This document shows, in pieces, positions 39,260 to 47,098 of a stretch of 64,000 nucleotides of DNA. The notes beneath the pieces were generated by a model, which saw only the letters and a list, made by a program, of their open reading frames with translations, ran no database searches and was not told the origin of the DNA. Source of the stretch: a virus; IMG/VR virus record IMGVR_UViG_3300000176_000008, positions 1 through 64,000 of that record; one strand, given 5' to 3'. Made by a program: the position numbers and the translations under genes. Positions within the stretch are counted from its first letter, which is position 1, and every line of letters begins with the position of its first letter.

Positions 39260-40494
39260 TATACAGTTCCTAATGCGGCTAATACTTTTTGCTGATCGGC
39301 TGGTGGTAATTTTTTAATTCTAGCAACAATGTCATCAATATTTATATTTTGAGCAGCAGGAGTAGCAGAAGGTACAGGTATTTGCATATCTCCAAATACC
39401 TTGTTGATAACAGTATCATCTACACCGGCTTGTCGCAGTATGTTGGCCACTGCATCACTATCTGTAGGACTTCCTGCTTTCTTCCAAGCAGATTGTAGTT
39501 TGTCTGCGGTGATTTTGGTGGTTAAGTTCTTGCCTACAGTAGCGGCCTTTTGTTTAATTGTATCCCAAACACCCTCATCAAGTTTACGCTGACGGGCAAC
39601 AACTTTGCCAATTATCAAGGCAATTGCCGATTCTGACAAGTTAATTGATTCCTGTGTAGCCTGTTGTTTTGCTAGATCGTAAGCAGCTTGAACAGCAGGG
39701 CTAAGTTTATTGCCGTTTTGTATTGACATATCGGCTAAGGCCATTTGTGTAGGATTTAATGGTTGTCCAGGGATAACCGGCATACCACCTATAGCAGTTC
39801 CGCTATAATTACTAGCATATTGTCCGGGACCAGTTTGTCCCACTAATTCATTTTCGCCAGGACGAGTACCGTACTGATGATCCAAAGGTTGTGCCTGTTG
39901 CCCTTGTAGTGCTTTGCCGATTTGTCCAGCGGCATAAGCAGTGGCGCCTGTTTTAGCGCCTGCATAAGCAGCACTGCTAAACTTCTCACCTTGAAGTAGT
40001 TTGTCTACCATTTTAAATAGGCCCAGTGCTGCTGCACCACCTAATCCAGCACCACTGATACCTGCGGCTGCAATCAACGCTGAATAAATTAAACTCTGTG
40101 CAATTGGATGTGCTTTGGCAAAATCTCTGTACTTTTGCACATACTTCATTACGCCTTGATCACCACCTGTAGCTTGTTTTAACTTTTCAGCAGCTTGATC
40201 GTATTTGGCATCCAATCCTTTGATAGGACCAGAGTTTTGTATTTTAGTTTTTAGATCTTCCCACGCCCTATTAACTGTTGAAGCTATATCTTTACCTTGC
40301 CCAATCATAGTTCTATTAGAACCCGAGGCTGTAGCACCTGCTTCTATTTGTTGAAATAGTTGATTTATTTGATCAGGAGTAAGAGCAGCTTCTTTGATTA
40401 AAATACCTGCGTGTTCCCATAATCTCACAGAACGAATAGATGGTTTGTCTAGTCCTTCATAGAGATAGTCGTTGTAAATGTGATTGAGCTTCAT
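39259..40494 (-). CDS. Hypothetical membrane-active/virion protein (411 aa)
   Basis: The N terminus (MKLNHIYNDYLYEGLDKPSI) and a helical domain (about 45-130) precede a hydrophobic Ala/Gly helix at about 140-165 (SLIYSALIAAAGISGAGLGG). A Gln-rich middle and a second helical domain near the C terminus (D-T-I-K-Q-K-A-A-T-V-G-K-N-L-T-T-K and D-D-I-V-A-R-I-K-K-L-P-P-A-D-Q-Q-K) follow. It is transcribed from a perfect TATAAATA box 20 bases upstream and coupled to the 248-aa gene. Late expression plus a glycine-zipper-like helix suggest an internal virion or ejection protein; this is inference. Confidence 0.6.
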   Translation of the reverse strand: MKLNHIYNDYLYEGLDKPSIRSVRLWEHAGILIKEAALTPDQINQLFQQIEAGATASGSNRTMIGQGKDIASTVNRAWEDLKTKIQNSGPIKGLDAKYDQAAEKLKQATGGDQGVMKYVQKYRDFAKAHPIAQSLIYSALIAAAGISGAGLGGAAALGLFKMVDKLLQGEKFSSAAYAGAKTGATAYAAGQIGKALQGQQAQPLDHQYGTRPGENELVGQTGPGQYASNYSGTAIGGMPVIPGQPLNPTQMALADMSIQNGNKLSPAVQAAYDLAKQQATQESINLSESAIALIIGKVVARQRKLDEGVWDTIKQKAATVGKNLTTKITADKLQSAWKKAGSPTDSDAVANILRQAGVDDTVINKVFGDMQIPVPSATPAAQNINIDDIVARIKKLPPADQQKVLAALGTV

Positions 40495-40985
40495 AGAATT
40501 AAGATTTAATCATCTATTTATAAACGAACTGCGTTCGTTTGATCTATCGCTCACGCTCAGATCAGTTGTTTCGTCGAAGACGTTTTTAATATTATCCAGA
40601 TTGTTTGGTCACACTTCGCCCGCACAGGGCGAAGAACATTATCCGAGTTACCTCAGTCACACAGTGTTAGAGCATTACAGTGGCGGTTGACCGGTACCAC
40701 GAGCTCCGTCTTCATCTCAACGGCAGCTTACATATACACACTATCGCATATGTAAACCCAGGGTTTTTCTCCCTTCTTTTTTGCCTTTTCTACTATCTTC
40801 TAACAATCAAACCGCGGCTATTTGCGATCTTGGTCCTGTAAAGGATACTGATTGAGAACTCTTAACGGCAAGAGATTTCCGTCCCTGTGATCCGAGATCC
40901 AGGTCTAGGGCGCACGATATTGGCTTGCGCTTGCTTTTGTTACCGTTTAAGGTGCCTAAATTTTATTTCTAATGTGGGAGCCATG
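40495..40985 (-). other. 490-bp orphan region, hairpin-rich, no clear gene
   Basis: I see no start-supported gene here. On the minus strand it contains CTTCGCCC-TGTGC-GGGCGAAG (40614-40634, an 8-bp stem), CTGAG-GTAA-CTCGG (40642-40655, a GNRA-type loop), TGATCT-N13-AGATCA, and AACGAA-CGCAG-TTCGTT next to the late box. Clustered palindromic hexamers (ACCGGT, GGTACC, GAGCTC) lie at 40690-40708. A 45-codon frame without a start (GNKSKRKPISCALDLDLGSQ and onward, ending SQIAAV) runs from about 40942 to 40804 after a 14-codon ATG frame. The region looks GC-richer than its neighbours. It could be a structured RNA, a decayed gene or a mobile-element remnant beside the endonuclease. Confidence 0.55.
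40515..40522 (-). promoter_or_regulatory. Late promoter, perfect TATAAATA
   Basis: TATAAATA on the minus strand lies 20 bases upstream of the 411-aa start and abuts the AACGAA-CGCAG-TTCGTT hairpin. Confidence 0.68.
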
Positions 40986-41579
40986 TCAATGTAACTTACC
41001 CGCAACCATTCCTTCTGGAATAACAGACTTACGATAATTTCTAATACCGTCGTTACACCATTTTAAGGAGGACATTTTCTCGGACATCCGTTCTCGGTAT
41101 CCTGGAATATTCCAATTAGCTGCTAGTTGGTTACATCTTTTTTTATAATTTTCTGGAATTGCTAGATATTCTTTTGTTTTTTTACTTAGATGTTGTGCCT
41201 GTTTTTGTTGTGCTTCTTTATATTTCTTCTTAGATTCTTCTGTATGTTTTTTGCCTTTATTTGTCCTTGAAAGTTTTTGTCTGCTTTCAATGGTCCACGG
41301 CATAGCGCCACCGTCTCCCATCTCTGGGACAATATTAGCAAATTCTTTGGATTCTACAATATTCCATAAATTTGAATAGTAAATTCCGGCTTCTTTAATT
41401 TCAGATGGATTAGTAGTTTCAAGCAAAATTTCAGTAGTTACATCATATCCGTGTTTTTTGATATGTTGCCTCCAAACGGTGCCCGAACCTTGATATAAAT
41501 GCGGATCAATAGAAATAGTCTTGCCAAGATATTTTAACCCAGTTTTGTTGTGGGTTTTTACATAGAGGTAAATAGGCAT
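40986..41579 (-). CDS. GIY-YIG homing endonuclease, Seg-like
   Basis: I start at the ATG at 41579, behind GAAGGAA, because the product then begins MPIYLYVKTHNKTGLKYLGK, the GIY-YIG motif (Y-L-Y-V-K-T...K-Y-L-G-K). The longer frame to 41687 adds a Ser/Thr-rich lead with no SD. Downstream come Y-Q-G-S-G...H-I-K-K-H-G-Y-D, a Lys/Glu/Gln-rich linker (KHTEESKKKYKEAQQKQAQ), and a DNA-binding tail with S-S-L-K-W-C-N-D-G-I-R-N-Y. This resembles free-standing Seg-type homing endonucleases of T4. It has its own late-type box at 41642-41649, which is common for phage HEGs. It sits beside the orphan region at 40495-40985. Confidence 0.8.
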   Translation of the reverse strand: MPIYLYVKTHNKTGLKYLGKTISIDPHLYQGSGTVWRQHIKKHGYDVTTEILLETTNPSEIKEAGIYYSNLWNIVESKEFANIVPEMGDGGAMPWTIESRQKLSRTNKGKKHTEESKKKYKEAQQKQAQHLSKKTKEYLAIPENYKKRCNQLAANWNIPGYRERMSEKMSSLKWCNDGIRNYRKSVIPEGMVAGKLH

Positions 41580-41641
41580 GCTGATAGTTCCTTCATAACT
41601 GTTAGAGTCAGTGGATGTTGACGCATCGCGACTGGCACTAA

Positions 41642-41649
41642 TATTTATT
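41642..41649 (-). promoter_or_regulatory. Candidate late promoter (AATAAATA)
   Basis: AATAAATA on the minus strand overlaps the stop of the upstream GIY-YIG gene and lies 62 bases before the endonuclease ATG at 41579. Late expression of the nuclease independent of the upstream recombination operon would follow. Confidence 0.45.
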
Positions 41650-42073
41650 AAATCTTGCCTTTTATATGTGATTGGTGTATCCTGCAACTTATCTGTCCGT
41701 TATAATAATCATCTGATTCTAATACTTTTCTTTCAAACTGGGTTCTTGCTTCTACATAAGTGCATTCACTTTTACTTTTGCAATAGAATAATATTTCTCT
41801 TGTAAAATTATTCTGGCCAAGCAATTCGATATCTTTTTTAAGTTCGTCTGAGCTAGACCAATATGTTTGCCAGTCGCTTGATATTTTGCTTCTAATTTTC
41901 TTCTTCTTTTTAGTGCCATTCTTTAGTGTAACAGTTTTATATGTTGTTTTAGAGAACTTTGCTAGTTTTTTGCCTATATATTTTCTACCATTGGTCAAGT
42001 TCGTGATAAGATATACAAATCCTACACAATCTTCAGGAAGAGTCTCCACTGCTTGATTTTGGTATGTCCACAT
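41648..42073 (-). CDS. GIY-YIG nuclease-domain protein (141 aa)
   Basis: The motif F-V-Y-L-I-T-N-L-T-N-G-R-K-Y-I-G-K-K (residues about 19-36) is a GIY-YIG core. It is followed by a basic loop (KNGTKKKKKIRSK), W-x-x-Y-W-S-S-S-D-E-L, and a C terminus with E-A-R-x-Q-F-E-R-K-V-L-E-S-D-D-Y-Y-N-G. It is a compact single-domain protein without the helix-rich DNA-binding tail of the neighbouring HEG. It overlaps the preceding zinc-finger gene by 41 bases and is part of the gp47-gp46 operon. That placement suggests a stably kept nuclease with a job in DNA metabolism, or an HEG that has settled in the operon. Confidence 0.72.
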   Translation of the reverse strand: MWTYQNQAVETLPEDCVGFVYLITNLTNGRKYIGKKLAKFSKTTYKTVTLKNGTKKKKKIRSKISSDWQTYWSSSDELKKDIELLGQNNFTREILFYCKSKSECTYVEARTQFERKVLESDDYYNGQISCRIHQSHIKGKI

Positions 42074-42446
42074 TCTTCTTTTTATACTTCTTTGGTGGCT
42101 CTTTGGCCTCTACTTCTCGTTTCTTCTTATCAAATGCCTCGGCCATATCTTTGCTTCGGTTTCTTAGAACGATACACAATTTCTGTAGTCTAACCACAGT
42201 ATGCCTAAACTCGGTACCTGATCTAAGGGCACTAGATTTAAGGAACCTACGATGATAGTTATTAACTTCTACAAGTGCAGCCACAAAATCTGAGTATGCT
42301 TGCGTATACTCGGCTCGTGTCCGTACGATTTCCGAGTCATCTAGCAAAATACATTGGGCACCGTGATACCGTTTGTAAGTTAGCTTAGACACTCGACTAC
42401 CGCACTTTTCGCAGGTTACATGGTCTTTTGTAGATTCAAGCCACAT
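42033..42446 (-). CDS. Zinc-finger protein (137 aa)
   Basis: The N terminus has C-E-K-C-G-S...K-R-Y-H-G-A-Q-C with spacing C-x2-C-x12-H-x3-C (residues 11-31). This is the same spacing and several identical positions as the zinc finger of the homing endonuclease at 27609-28403. A helical middle (F-V-A-A-L-V-E-V-N-N-Y-H-R-R-F-L-K-S) and a basic tail (PPKKYKKKNVDIPKSS) follow. Its ATG overlaps the gp46 stop by 11 bases, so translation is coupled. DNA binding is likely; the partner or target is unknown. Confidence 0.65.
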   Translation of the reverse strand: MWLESTKDHVTCEKCGSRVSKLTYKRYHGAQCILLDDSEIVRTRAEYTQAYSDFVAALVEVNNYHRRFLKSSALRSGTEFRHTVVRLQKLCIVLRNRSKDMAEAFDKKKREVEAKEPPKKYKKKNVDIPKSSSGDSS

Positions 42447-44220
42447 ATTCTAAATCATTATTATACGAAGTAAAGCCGTTCTCTTTTACCACCCGGAGGA
42501 CACTATTTACACGGCCCACTAATTCATCCTTGTGAGATATAAGGTAAATGTTCTTATTTCGTTCTCGAGCCATTTTCTTCAGCACGGCTAGCGCACTTTC
42601 CACACCCGCTGAGTCCATACCGGCATCAACAAGCTCGTCGATGAACAACAGGTTAATGCTCTGGTACAGCCCTTCCCATACATCTCTAAAGGCAAAGCTC
42701 ATAGAAAGAATCAATCGATTACGCTCGCCTCGGCTTAAATTATCAAAGTCTAAATCTTGACCTAGTTGAGTAATTTCCACATTTAGGTCATTTTGGAATA
42801 CCACAGCATGTGGCAATCCTAGCTTGTCGATGTAATAACTCAAGCGTTTGTTCAAGTAGTTTAAATTCTGATCAATGATCTTTTTGCGAATAAAGCTGTC
42901 TTTATTGGTCAGAAGTTTTAGCAGGAACTCTTGATGTTCTTTAATTCTAGTCAACTCGTTAATGGTGTCCCACGAAATTTCTTGTAGGGCACTTTTCTTT
43001 AGTTCTTCAACCTGTTCGGCATAGGGGTTAGTTTCTTCTGCTCGTTGATTCAATCGAGCTTCTAGGCTATCCAAGTTATTTTTATGACCCAGTGCTTCTG
43101 CTTCTGTATCGTAGAATGTAATAGGTCGTTTAGGTTGTTCACCGATGGCAGTTATTTCGTCTACAATCTTTTGATAATCAGCTGATACTTTTTCTAGATA
43201 TGTATAAGCATCGGTAATATTTTTAGTAACAGTGGCAGTCATTTCTTCGTGCTTGTGATCGTGAAGATCCTGTTCACAAGCCGGGCATTGTTTGGTTTCT
43301 AACTTTTCTAATTCTTTATTATACTTGGTGAGAGTTTTGTCTGCTTGCGTTACAGCACTTTCTAGAGTGGACTTTTGTTTCTGTAGGCTGATAATCTTGC
43401 TGTTGTTATCTTCCCATACTTTTAATTGAGCGTGAGCAGCAAGTTCGTTATTGATATCCACGGTGACCAGTGTTTGTATGTTGTTTACTAGGCTGGTTAA
43501 ATCTTGTTCTTTCTTGGTTTCCCAAGCATTGCCGCGGGTGATTAGGCTGTCAATGCTCTTCTGAATATTCTCATTGGACTTCTTAACAGTTTCAATCCGA
43601 GCAGTTTCTAATACAATGGCATCCTTGGTTTCTTTGACCAAGGCCTTTAGTGTTTCTGCTTTTTCACTTAATTGAGTAATACCTAGCAGTTGTTCGATGA
43701 CTTCTCGTTGATCAGCAGCTCGCATAGCCAGGAACGGCTCAGTATAGGTATTCAACGCCACTAGATGTTTAAACATAGTATGGCTCATACCCAGCATCTG
43801 CTCAATGGCCTTTTGTGTTTCTCGGCTATCGCCCTGACTATCGTCTTCTAATTCTTCAGTTTTAATCTGATCATTGTTGACAAACAGCTTGAGCACATTG
43901 GGTTTGCGACCGCGTTCAATTCTATAAAGATTACCACCTTTTTCAAACTCAACAGTGACCAACATGGCCTTGCTGTTGGTTTTATTGATTAAGTTTTCTT
44001 TCTTAATGTTGGTAAGTGCTTGACCGTACAGAGCATAACTTAGAGCATTAATAATGGTAGTCTTGCCAGTGCCATTTCTAGAACCGGTATCATCGCCGCC
44101 TAGATCTAGATTAGAACCTAAAACCAAAGTCAAGGATTCGCGATCAAAATCTACTGCCTGGGTATTTTGACCCACGCTCATAAAATTCTTTACGGTTAAA
44201 TTCTTTATATTAAAGTTCAT
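42436..44220 (-). CDS. 46: Recombination endonuclease subunit gp46
   Basis: The SbcC/Rad50-type ATPase of T4-like phages works with gp47 to resect DNA ends for recombination-dependent replication and host DNA breakdown. Walker A is G-S-R-N-G-T-G-K-T-T (about 47-56), after a Gly/Asp-rich stretch. The long coiled coil carries a CPAC zinc hook at about 311-314, the ABC signature L-S-R-G-E-R-N-R at about 494, and Walker B L-L-F-I-D-E-L-V-D-A-G near 525. The length of 594 residues is close to T4 (560). Its ATG overlaps the gp47 stop by 11 bases. Confidence 0.95.
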   Translation of the reverse strand: MNFNIKNLTVKNFMSVGQNTQAVDFDRESLTLVLGSNLDLGGDDTGSRNGTGKTTIINALSYALYGQALTNIKKENLINKTNSKAMLVTVEFEKGGNLYRIERGRKPNVLKLFVNNDQIKTEELEDDSQGDSRETQKAIEQMLGMSHTMFKHLVALNTYTEPFLAMRAADQREVIEQLLGITQLSEKAETLKALVKETKDAIVLETARIETVKKSNENIQKSIDSLITRGNAWETKKEQDLTSLVNNIQTLVTVDINNELAAHAQLKVWEDNNSKIISLQKQKSTLESAVTQADKTLTKYNKELEKLETKQCPACEQDLHDHKHEEMTATVTKNITDAYTYLEKVSADYQKIVDEITAIGEQPKRPITFYDTEAEALGHKNNLDSLEARLNQRAEETNPYAEQVEELKKSALQEISWDTINELTRIKEHQEFLLKLLTNKDSFIRKKIIDQNLNYLNKRLSYYIDKLGLPHAVVFQNDLNVEITQLGQDLDFDNLSRGERNRLILSMSFAFRDVWEGLYQSINLLFIDELVDAGMDSAGVESALAVLKKMARERNKNIYLISHKDELVGRVNSVLRVVKENGFTSYNNDLEYVA

Positions 44221-45223
44221 TGTAAATTTCTAGTAGAGTGTTGATGTTGTATTGATCGGAATTGATACTGAGTAACTGTTCAGTGACAATTTGGTCTACT
44301 GATTCAAACTTGGCATCTTGGCTTTCTTCGATGATGCCGTCTAAGTTGTTTTTATCCTGAGTTAGACTGATTTCTCGAATATCATAATTCTTATTGAATT
44401 CTTCTTTGATAAAATTTGCTTCTTCGTAGCTGATATCGATGTCTAAGTTTACCCGTAGGTGCATCTTAGATTTCATAATGCTGTCTTTCTGATCAATAAG
44501 GTCAGACAGTTTAACCACACGATACTTGGGACAATTTGGCCAGTTGATAAACTCGGGTTCTCCGCCCCACTCTAGAACCATCATACCTCGGTCGTCATCC
44601 CAGTTGTCGGCAAAGTTGTGGGGAAAGGCATTGCCAATATAGACAATCTTTCCTCGTTGTTGTCGCTTGTGGAAATGTCCGCTGAACACATAATCTTGGT
44701 GTTTAAAATGTTCTGCTTGTAATTCACCGTGATCGGGCATCTGCACCATGGCATTCATATAGAACAGGGGTAATTCAAAGTGCCCGAACATATATCGGCT
44801 CTTTACCTTGCTGATATCTTTCCACTCTTCCCCAACAAGCCACGGGACTAGGGTGACATCATCAAGAGTTGTTACACCCTCTATGACGGTGACTCCTGGA
44901 ATGTGGCGGCCAAAGGCGCTGGAATGAATGTCACGCTTGTCTTTGTAGAACAAATCGTGGTTGCCGGGAAACCAAAAGAACTGCTCAAAGGCAGCACCTA
45001 ATTTTTCTAAACATCTTAAACTAGAATTCAAAGTGAATAAGTTTAAGCTGTTTCGATTGTGACTCCAATCGCCAAGGAATATGCAAGTTTCACACCCTTG
45101 CTCCTTGGCGGTTGAAATAAACCAATCTACGAATTCCTCACAGTCCTGCAAATGTGTTGCTGAGTTGGACTTAAGACCAAAATGAATATCTGTCATCGCA
45201 GCAACTTTTTTAAATAGACCCAT
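44210..45223 (-). CDS. 47: Recombination endonuclease subunit gp47
   Basis: The SbcD/Mre11-type nuclease partner of gp46. Metallophosphoesterase motifs are in order: D-I-H (residues 12-14), G-D-W-S-H-N-R (about 48), G-N-H-D (about 91) and G-H-F-H (about 184), with the metal ligands intact. Length 337 residues (T4, 339). It has an AGGAGA SD and a sigma70-type promoter at 45245-45273 whose -35 element overlaps the gp55 stop. Translation of gp46 is coupled to it. Confidence 0.95.
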   Translation of the reverse strand: MGLFKKVAAMTDIHFGLKSNSATHLQDCEEFVDWFISTAKEQGCETCIFLGDWSHNRNSLNLFTLNSSLRCLEKLGAAFEQFFWFPGNHDLFYKDKRDIHSSAFGRHIPGVTVIEGVTTLDDVTLVPWLVGEEWKDISKVKSRYMFGHFELPLFYMNAMVQMPDHGELQAEHFKHQDYVFSGHFHKRQQRGKIVYIGNAFPHNFADNWDDDRGMMVLEWGGEPEFINWPNCPKYRVVKLSDLIDQKDSIMKSKMHLRVNLDIDISYEEANFIKEEFNKNYDIREISLTQDKNNLDGIIEESQDAKFESVDQIVTEQLLSINSDQYNINTLLEIYNEL

Positions 45224-45244
45224 TATTATAGTTCTCCTATAAAA

Positions 45245-45273
45245 AGTATAGCGAGTCTAACTATAAAAGTCAA
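45245..45273 (-). promoter_or_regulatory. Sigma70-type promoter for gp47-gp46
   Basis: On the minus strand TTGACT (45273-45268) and TATACT (45250-45245) are spaced by 17 bases. The -35 box overlaps the TGA stop of gp55. Transcription would start about 15 bases before the gp47 start, just ahead of the AGGAGA SD. Confidence 0.72.
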
Positions 45274-46184
45274 GGAATAATATCTTCGTTTTCTATTTCT
45301 TCTTCTTCAGAAACTTCTTCACTCTTGGGCATACGCATATTCTTGTATAGTTCTGCCTGACGAGCAATTTCTTCTGCATACTCTTGACTGTTTTGACGAG
45401 TCAAACTCGGTGTTAGACCTGCTTCTTCTAATAGGTCATCTCGGATATTTTGACTCTTCTTTTCGATGTTTAGAATACGAGTAAAGCTATTTGTTACCGC
45501 TGCGGTATAGTAGGCAAATGGGTTTTCTGATTTGCTTTCGTCAAACTGCAAACCAATTTGGCTTAATTGTAGGATAGCCTGTCCCTTCATTTCGTCGATA
45601 TAGGTATAACCACGCCAGTTTGATCGTTGGGCATAGCGTTCGCTTAACTTGATAAACATCTTACCAAGGTTTTCTGTGATGCGCCCGTGGTCCTTGCTAA
45701 AGTGGCCCTTGTCCACACCGCCTTTCCAATGTGATTTCCCTACACAGATTAATTCATCTTCGTCGTTGAATTTCCAATGTTGGTAGGGTGGAAAGTTTAC
45801 TTTTTCGTGACTGTCTGCAGTATTCTTGACAGTTTTCTTACGACCCGGAGCCAATGGAATGTGCTCAAAGGTCATAATACGGATTACGATGTCCGTTTTG
45901 GCAATGGTTTTGTAATCAGGTGTACAGTCTGCTAGTTTAGTTTTCTTGTCACCTGACATACGAGCTGCAGCAAATGCAGCAATGCCTATTCTTTTAGCCC
46001 TGGCTCGTTTTGCATCAGCAACAGTTCTAATGTTAATTTTATCGAGACTGGTTAAAATAATGTCGTGCTGTTGGTATTCAGGTTGTGTAAAACTTGAAAA
46101 AGAACATTTTGAACGGTGTATTTCTGCTAATAGGTCTCGGTTGTTTAGGTACTTCTGCTTTCTTATTGTGAATCCAATAGTCAT
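45270..46184 (-). CDS. 55: Late-transcription sigma factor gp55
   Basis: A phage sigma factor that directs host RNA polymerase to TATAAATA-type late promoters. The C-terminal half holds the typical segments: L-G-K-M-F-I-K-L-S-E-R-Y, Y-T-Y-I-D-E-M-K-G-Q-A-I-L (promoter -10 recognition region) and N-P-F-A-Y-Y-T-A-A-V-T-N-S-F-T-R-I-L-N-I-E-K-K. The N-terminal piece has K-Y-L-N-N-R-D-L-L-A-E-I, as in phage gp55 proteins. At 304 residues it is longer than T4 gp55 (185) by a basic central insertion (about 60-150) of unknown role. It is preceded by a strong sigma70 promoter and a GATAAATA late box. Confidence 0.85.
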   Translation of the reverse strand: MTIGFTIRKQKYLNNRDLLAEIHRSKCSFSSFTQPEYQQHDIILTSLDKINIRTVADAKRARAKRIGIAAFAAARMSGDKKTKLADCTPDYKTIAKTDIVIRIMTFEHIPLAPGRKKTVKNTADSHEKVNFPPYQHWKFNDEDELICVGKSHWKGGVDKGHFSKDHGRITENLGKMFIKLSERYAQRSNWRGYTYIDEMKGQAILQLSQIGLQFDESKSENPFAYYTAAVTNSFTRILNIEKKSQNIRDDLLEEAGLTPSLTRQNSQEYAEEIARQAELYKNMRMPKSEEVSEEEEIENEDIIP

Positions 46185-46210
46185 CTTATTATTATTATCC
46201 TTTAATATTG

Positions 46211-46238
46211 ATTATAACATATGAATGGGCAGTGTCAA
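46211..46238 (-). promoter_or_regulatory. Strong sigma70-type promoter for gp55
   Basis: TTGACA (46238-46233) and TATAAT (46216-46211), both perfect consensus hexamers, with a 16-base spacer. It lies 27 bases upstream of the gp55 ATG. It should be used by unmodified host polymerase early in infection. Confidence 0.85.
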
Positions 46239-46261
46239 CCATTGTTATTAAAATAGCACAT

Positions 46262-46269
46262 TATTTATC
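46262..46269 (-). promoter_or_regulatory. Candidate late promoter (GATAAATA) upstream of gp55
   Basis: GATAAATA on the minus strand lies 77 bases upstream of the gp55 start, behind the sigma70 promoter. If active it would let gp55 feed its own expression late in infection. Confidence 0.4.
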
Positions 46270-46271
46270 TG

Positions 46272-46279
46272 GTTAAATA
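46272..46279 (+). promoter_or_regulatory. Possible variant late promoter (GTTAAATA)
   Basis: GTTAAATA differs from NATAAATA at one base. It lies 23 bases upstream of the first baseplate gene (46303), the expected start of the plus-strand late operon. No better box was seen in the 118-base divergent gap. Confidence 0.35.
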
Positions 46280-46302
46280 AGAGATAAAGGAATATTTCTC
46301 AT

Positions 46303-47097
46303 ATGCCCGACCAAATACTAGGAGCCGAAAGCCCTATCTTTCCTACAGCTCCAACAGCTCCTACATTCCCAACGGCACCAGTTGGCCCTTTAAGGGATCT
46401 AGCAGGAATTCGACCCGGTGCAATTCCGAAGATTCTTAAACCTGCAACTGATGTTAATATGCGGTTCATGAATGATGTAACTATTACTGATTCTCGCCCA
46501 GGTAGCGATATGAGAGTTACTATAAAAGTTCCTACTGATTATCTAACAGCTCTTACTAAAGGTTCAGGTGCTTCCGAGTTTTCGACACTAGGCGGAATTG
46601 TATTTCCTTATACACCTACAATCAGTTTAGAACACAAAGCTGATTATACCACTCAGACTCCTACTCATAGCAACTATTCTATTAATTTCTTTAAAGCTAG
46701 TTCGGTTGTCGATATTAGTATTTCGGGTTTATTCACTGTACAAAATCCACAAGATGCAGCAGTATATTTGTCGGCAGTGAATTTACTGCGTGCCTTGACC
46801 AAAATGAGATTTAGTACAGATCCTGATGCAGGAGCTCCTCCGCCTATCTGTAGATTAAATGCCTACGGTAACTATATGTTGAATAATATTCCTGTAACAA
46901 TAACTAGCTTTAAAAATGATATGCCTAATGATGTTGATTTTTATGAATTACTTCCTGGACAAGGAAATTCTTTCGGACATCATCTAGTTCCTACAAAATC
47001 TACTATTTCTATTAATTGCAAAATAATGTATAGTAGACAGGAAATGTTAAATGCATCAGTAACTGACTGGTTAAGTGGCGGCGGCTTGGGAGTGTAA
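46303..47097 (+). CDS. Baseplate/tail-tube junction protein (gp48/gp54-like)
   Basis: It is the first gene of the plus-strand baseplate operon. After a Pro/Thr-rich N terminus comes a tube-like domain: R-V-T-I-K-V-P, G-G-I-V-F-P-Y-T-P-T-I-S-L-E-H, Y-S-I-N-F-F-K-A-S-S-V-V-D-I-S-I-S-G-L-F-T-V-Q-N, and L-L-R-A-L-T-K-M-R-F. These are features of the tail-tube fold used by the tube and by the tube-capping baseplate proteins gp48 and gp54. It is 264 residues; T4 gp48 is 364 and gp54 320. Which of the two it replaces cannot be told from sequence. The SD AAAGGAA lies further from the ATG than usual. Confidence 0.65.
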   Translation: MPDQILGAESPIFPTAPTAPTFPTAPVGPLRDLAGIRPGAIPKILKPATDVNMRFMNDVTITDSRPGSDMRVTIKVPTDYLTALTKGSGASEFSTLGGIVFPYTPTISLEHKADYTTQTPTHSNYSINFFKASSVVDISISGLFTVQNPQDAAVYLSAVNLLRALTKMRFSTDPDAGAPPPICRLNAYGNYMLNNIPVTITSFKNDMPNDVDFYELLPGQGNSFGHHLVPTKSTISINCKIMYSRQEMLNASVTDWLSGGGLGV

Positions 47098-47098
47098 T

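Noticed and set aside
40561-40600. Plus-strand terminator CGTC-GAA-GACG-TTTTT
   Set aside because: Only a 4-bp stem and no plus-strand gene ends nearby.
40484-40690. A 68-codon plus-strand frame in the orphan region
   Set aside because: It begins inside the 411-aa gene on the other strand, has no SD and crosses the strong hairpin; no protein-like pattern.
40860-40920. Possible tRNA or tmRNA in the orphan region
   Set aside because: No T-loop GTTCRANNC, no acceptor pairing and no CCA end could be found.
40804-40942. A 45-codon minus-strand frame (GNKSKRKPIS...) as a gene
   Set aside because: No ATG, GTG or TTG start in frame after the preceding stop; recorded under the orphan region instead.
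42548-42760. Plus-strand frames opposite gp46, gp47 and the hub genes
   Set aside because: The minus or plus gene in each place has clear family motifs; the opposite frames are composition shadows.
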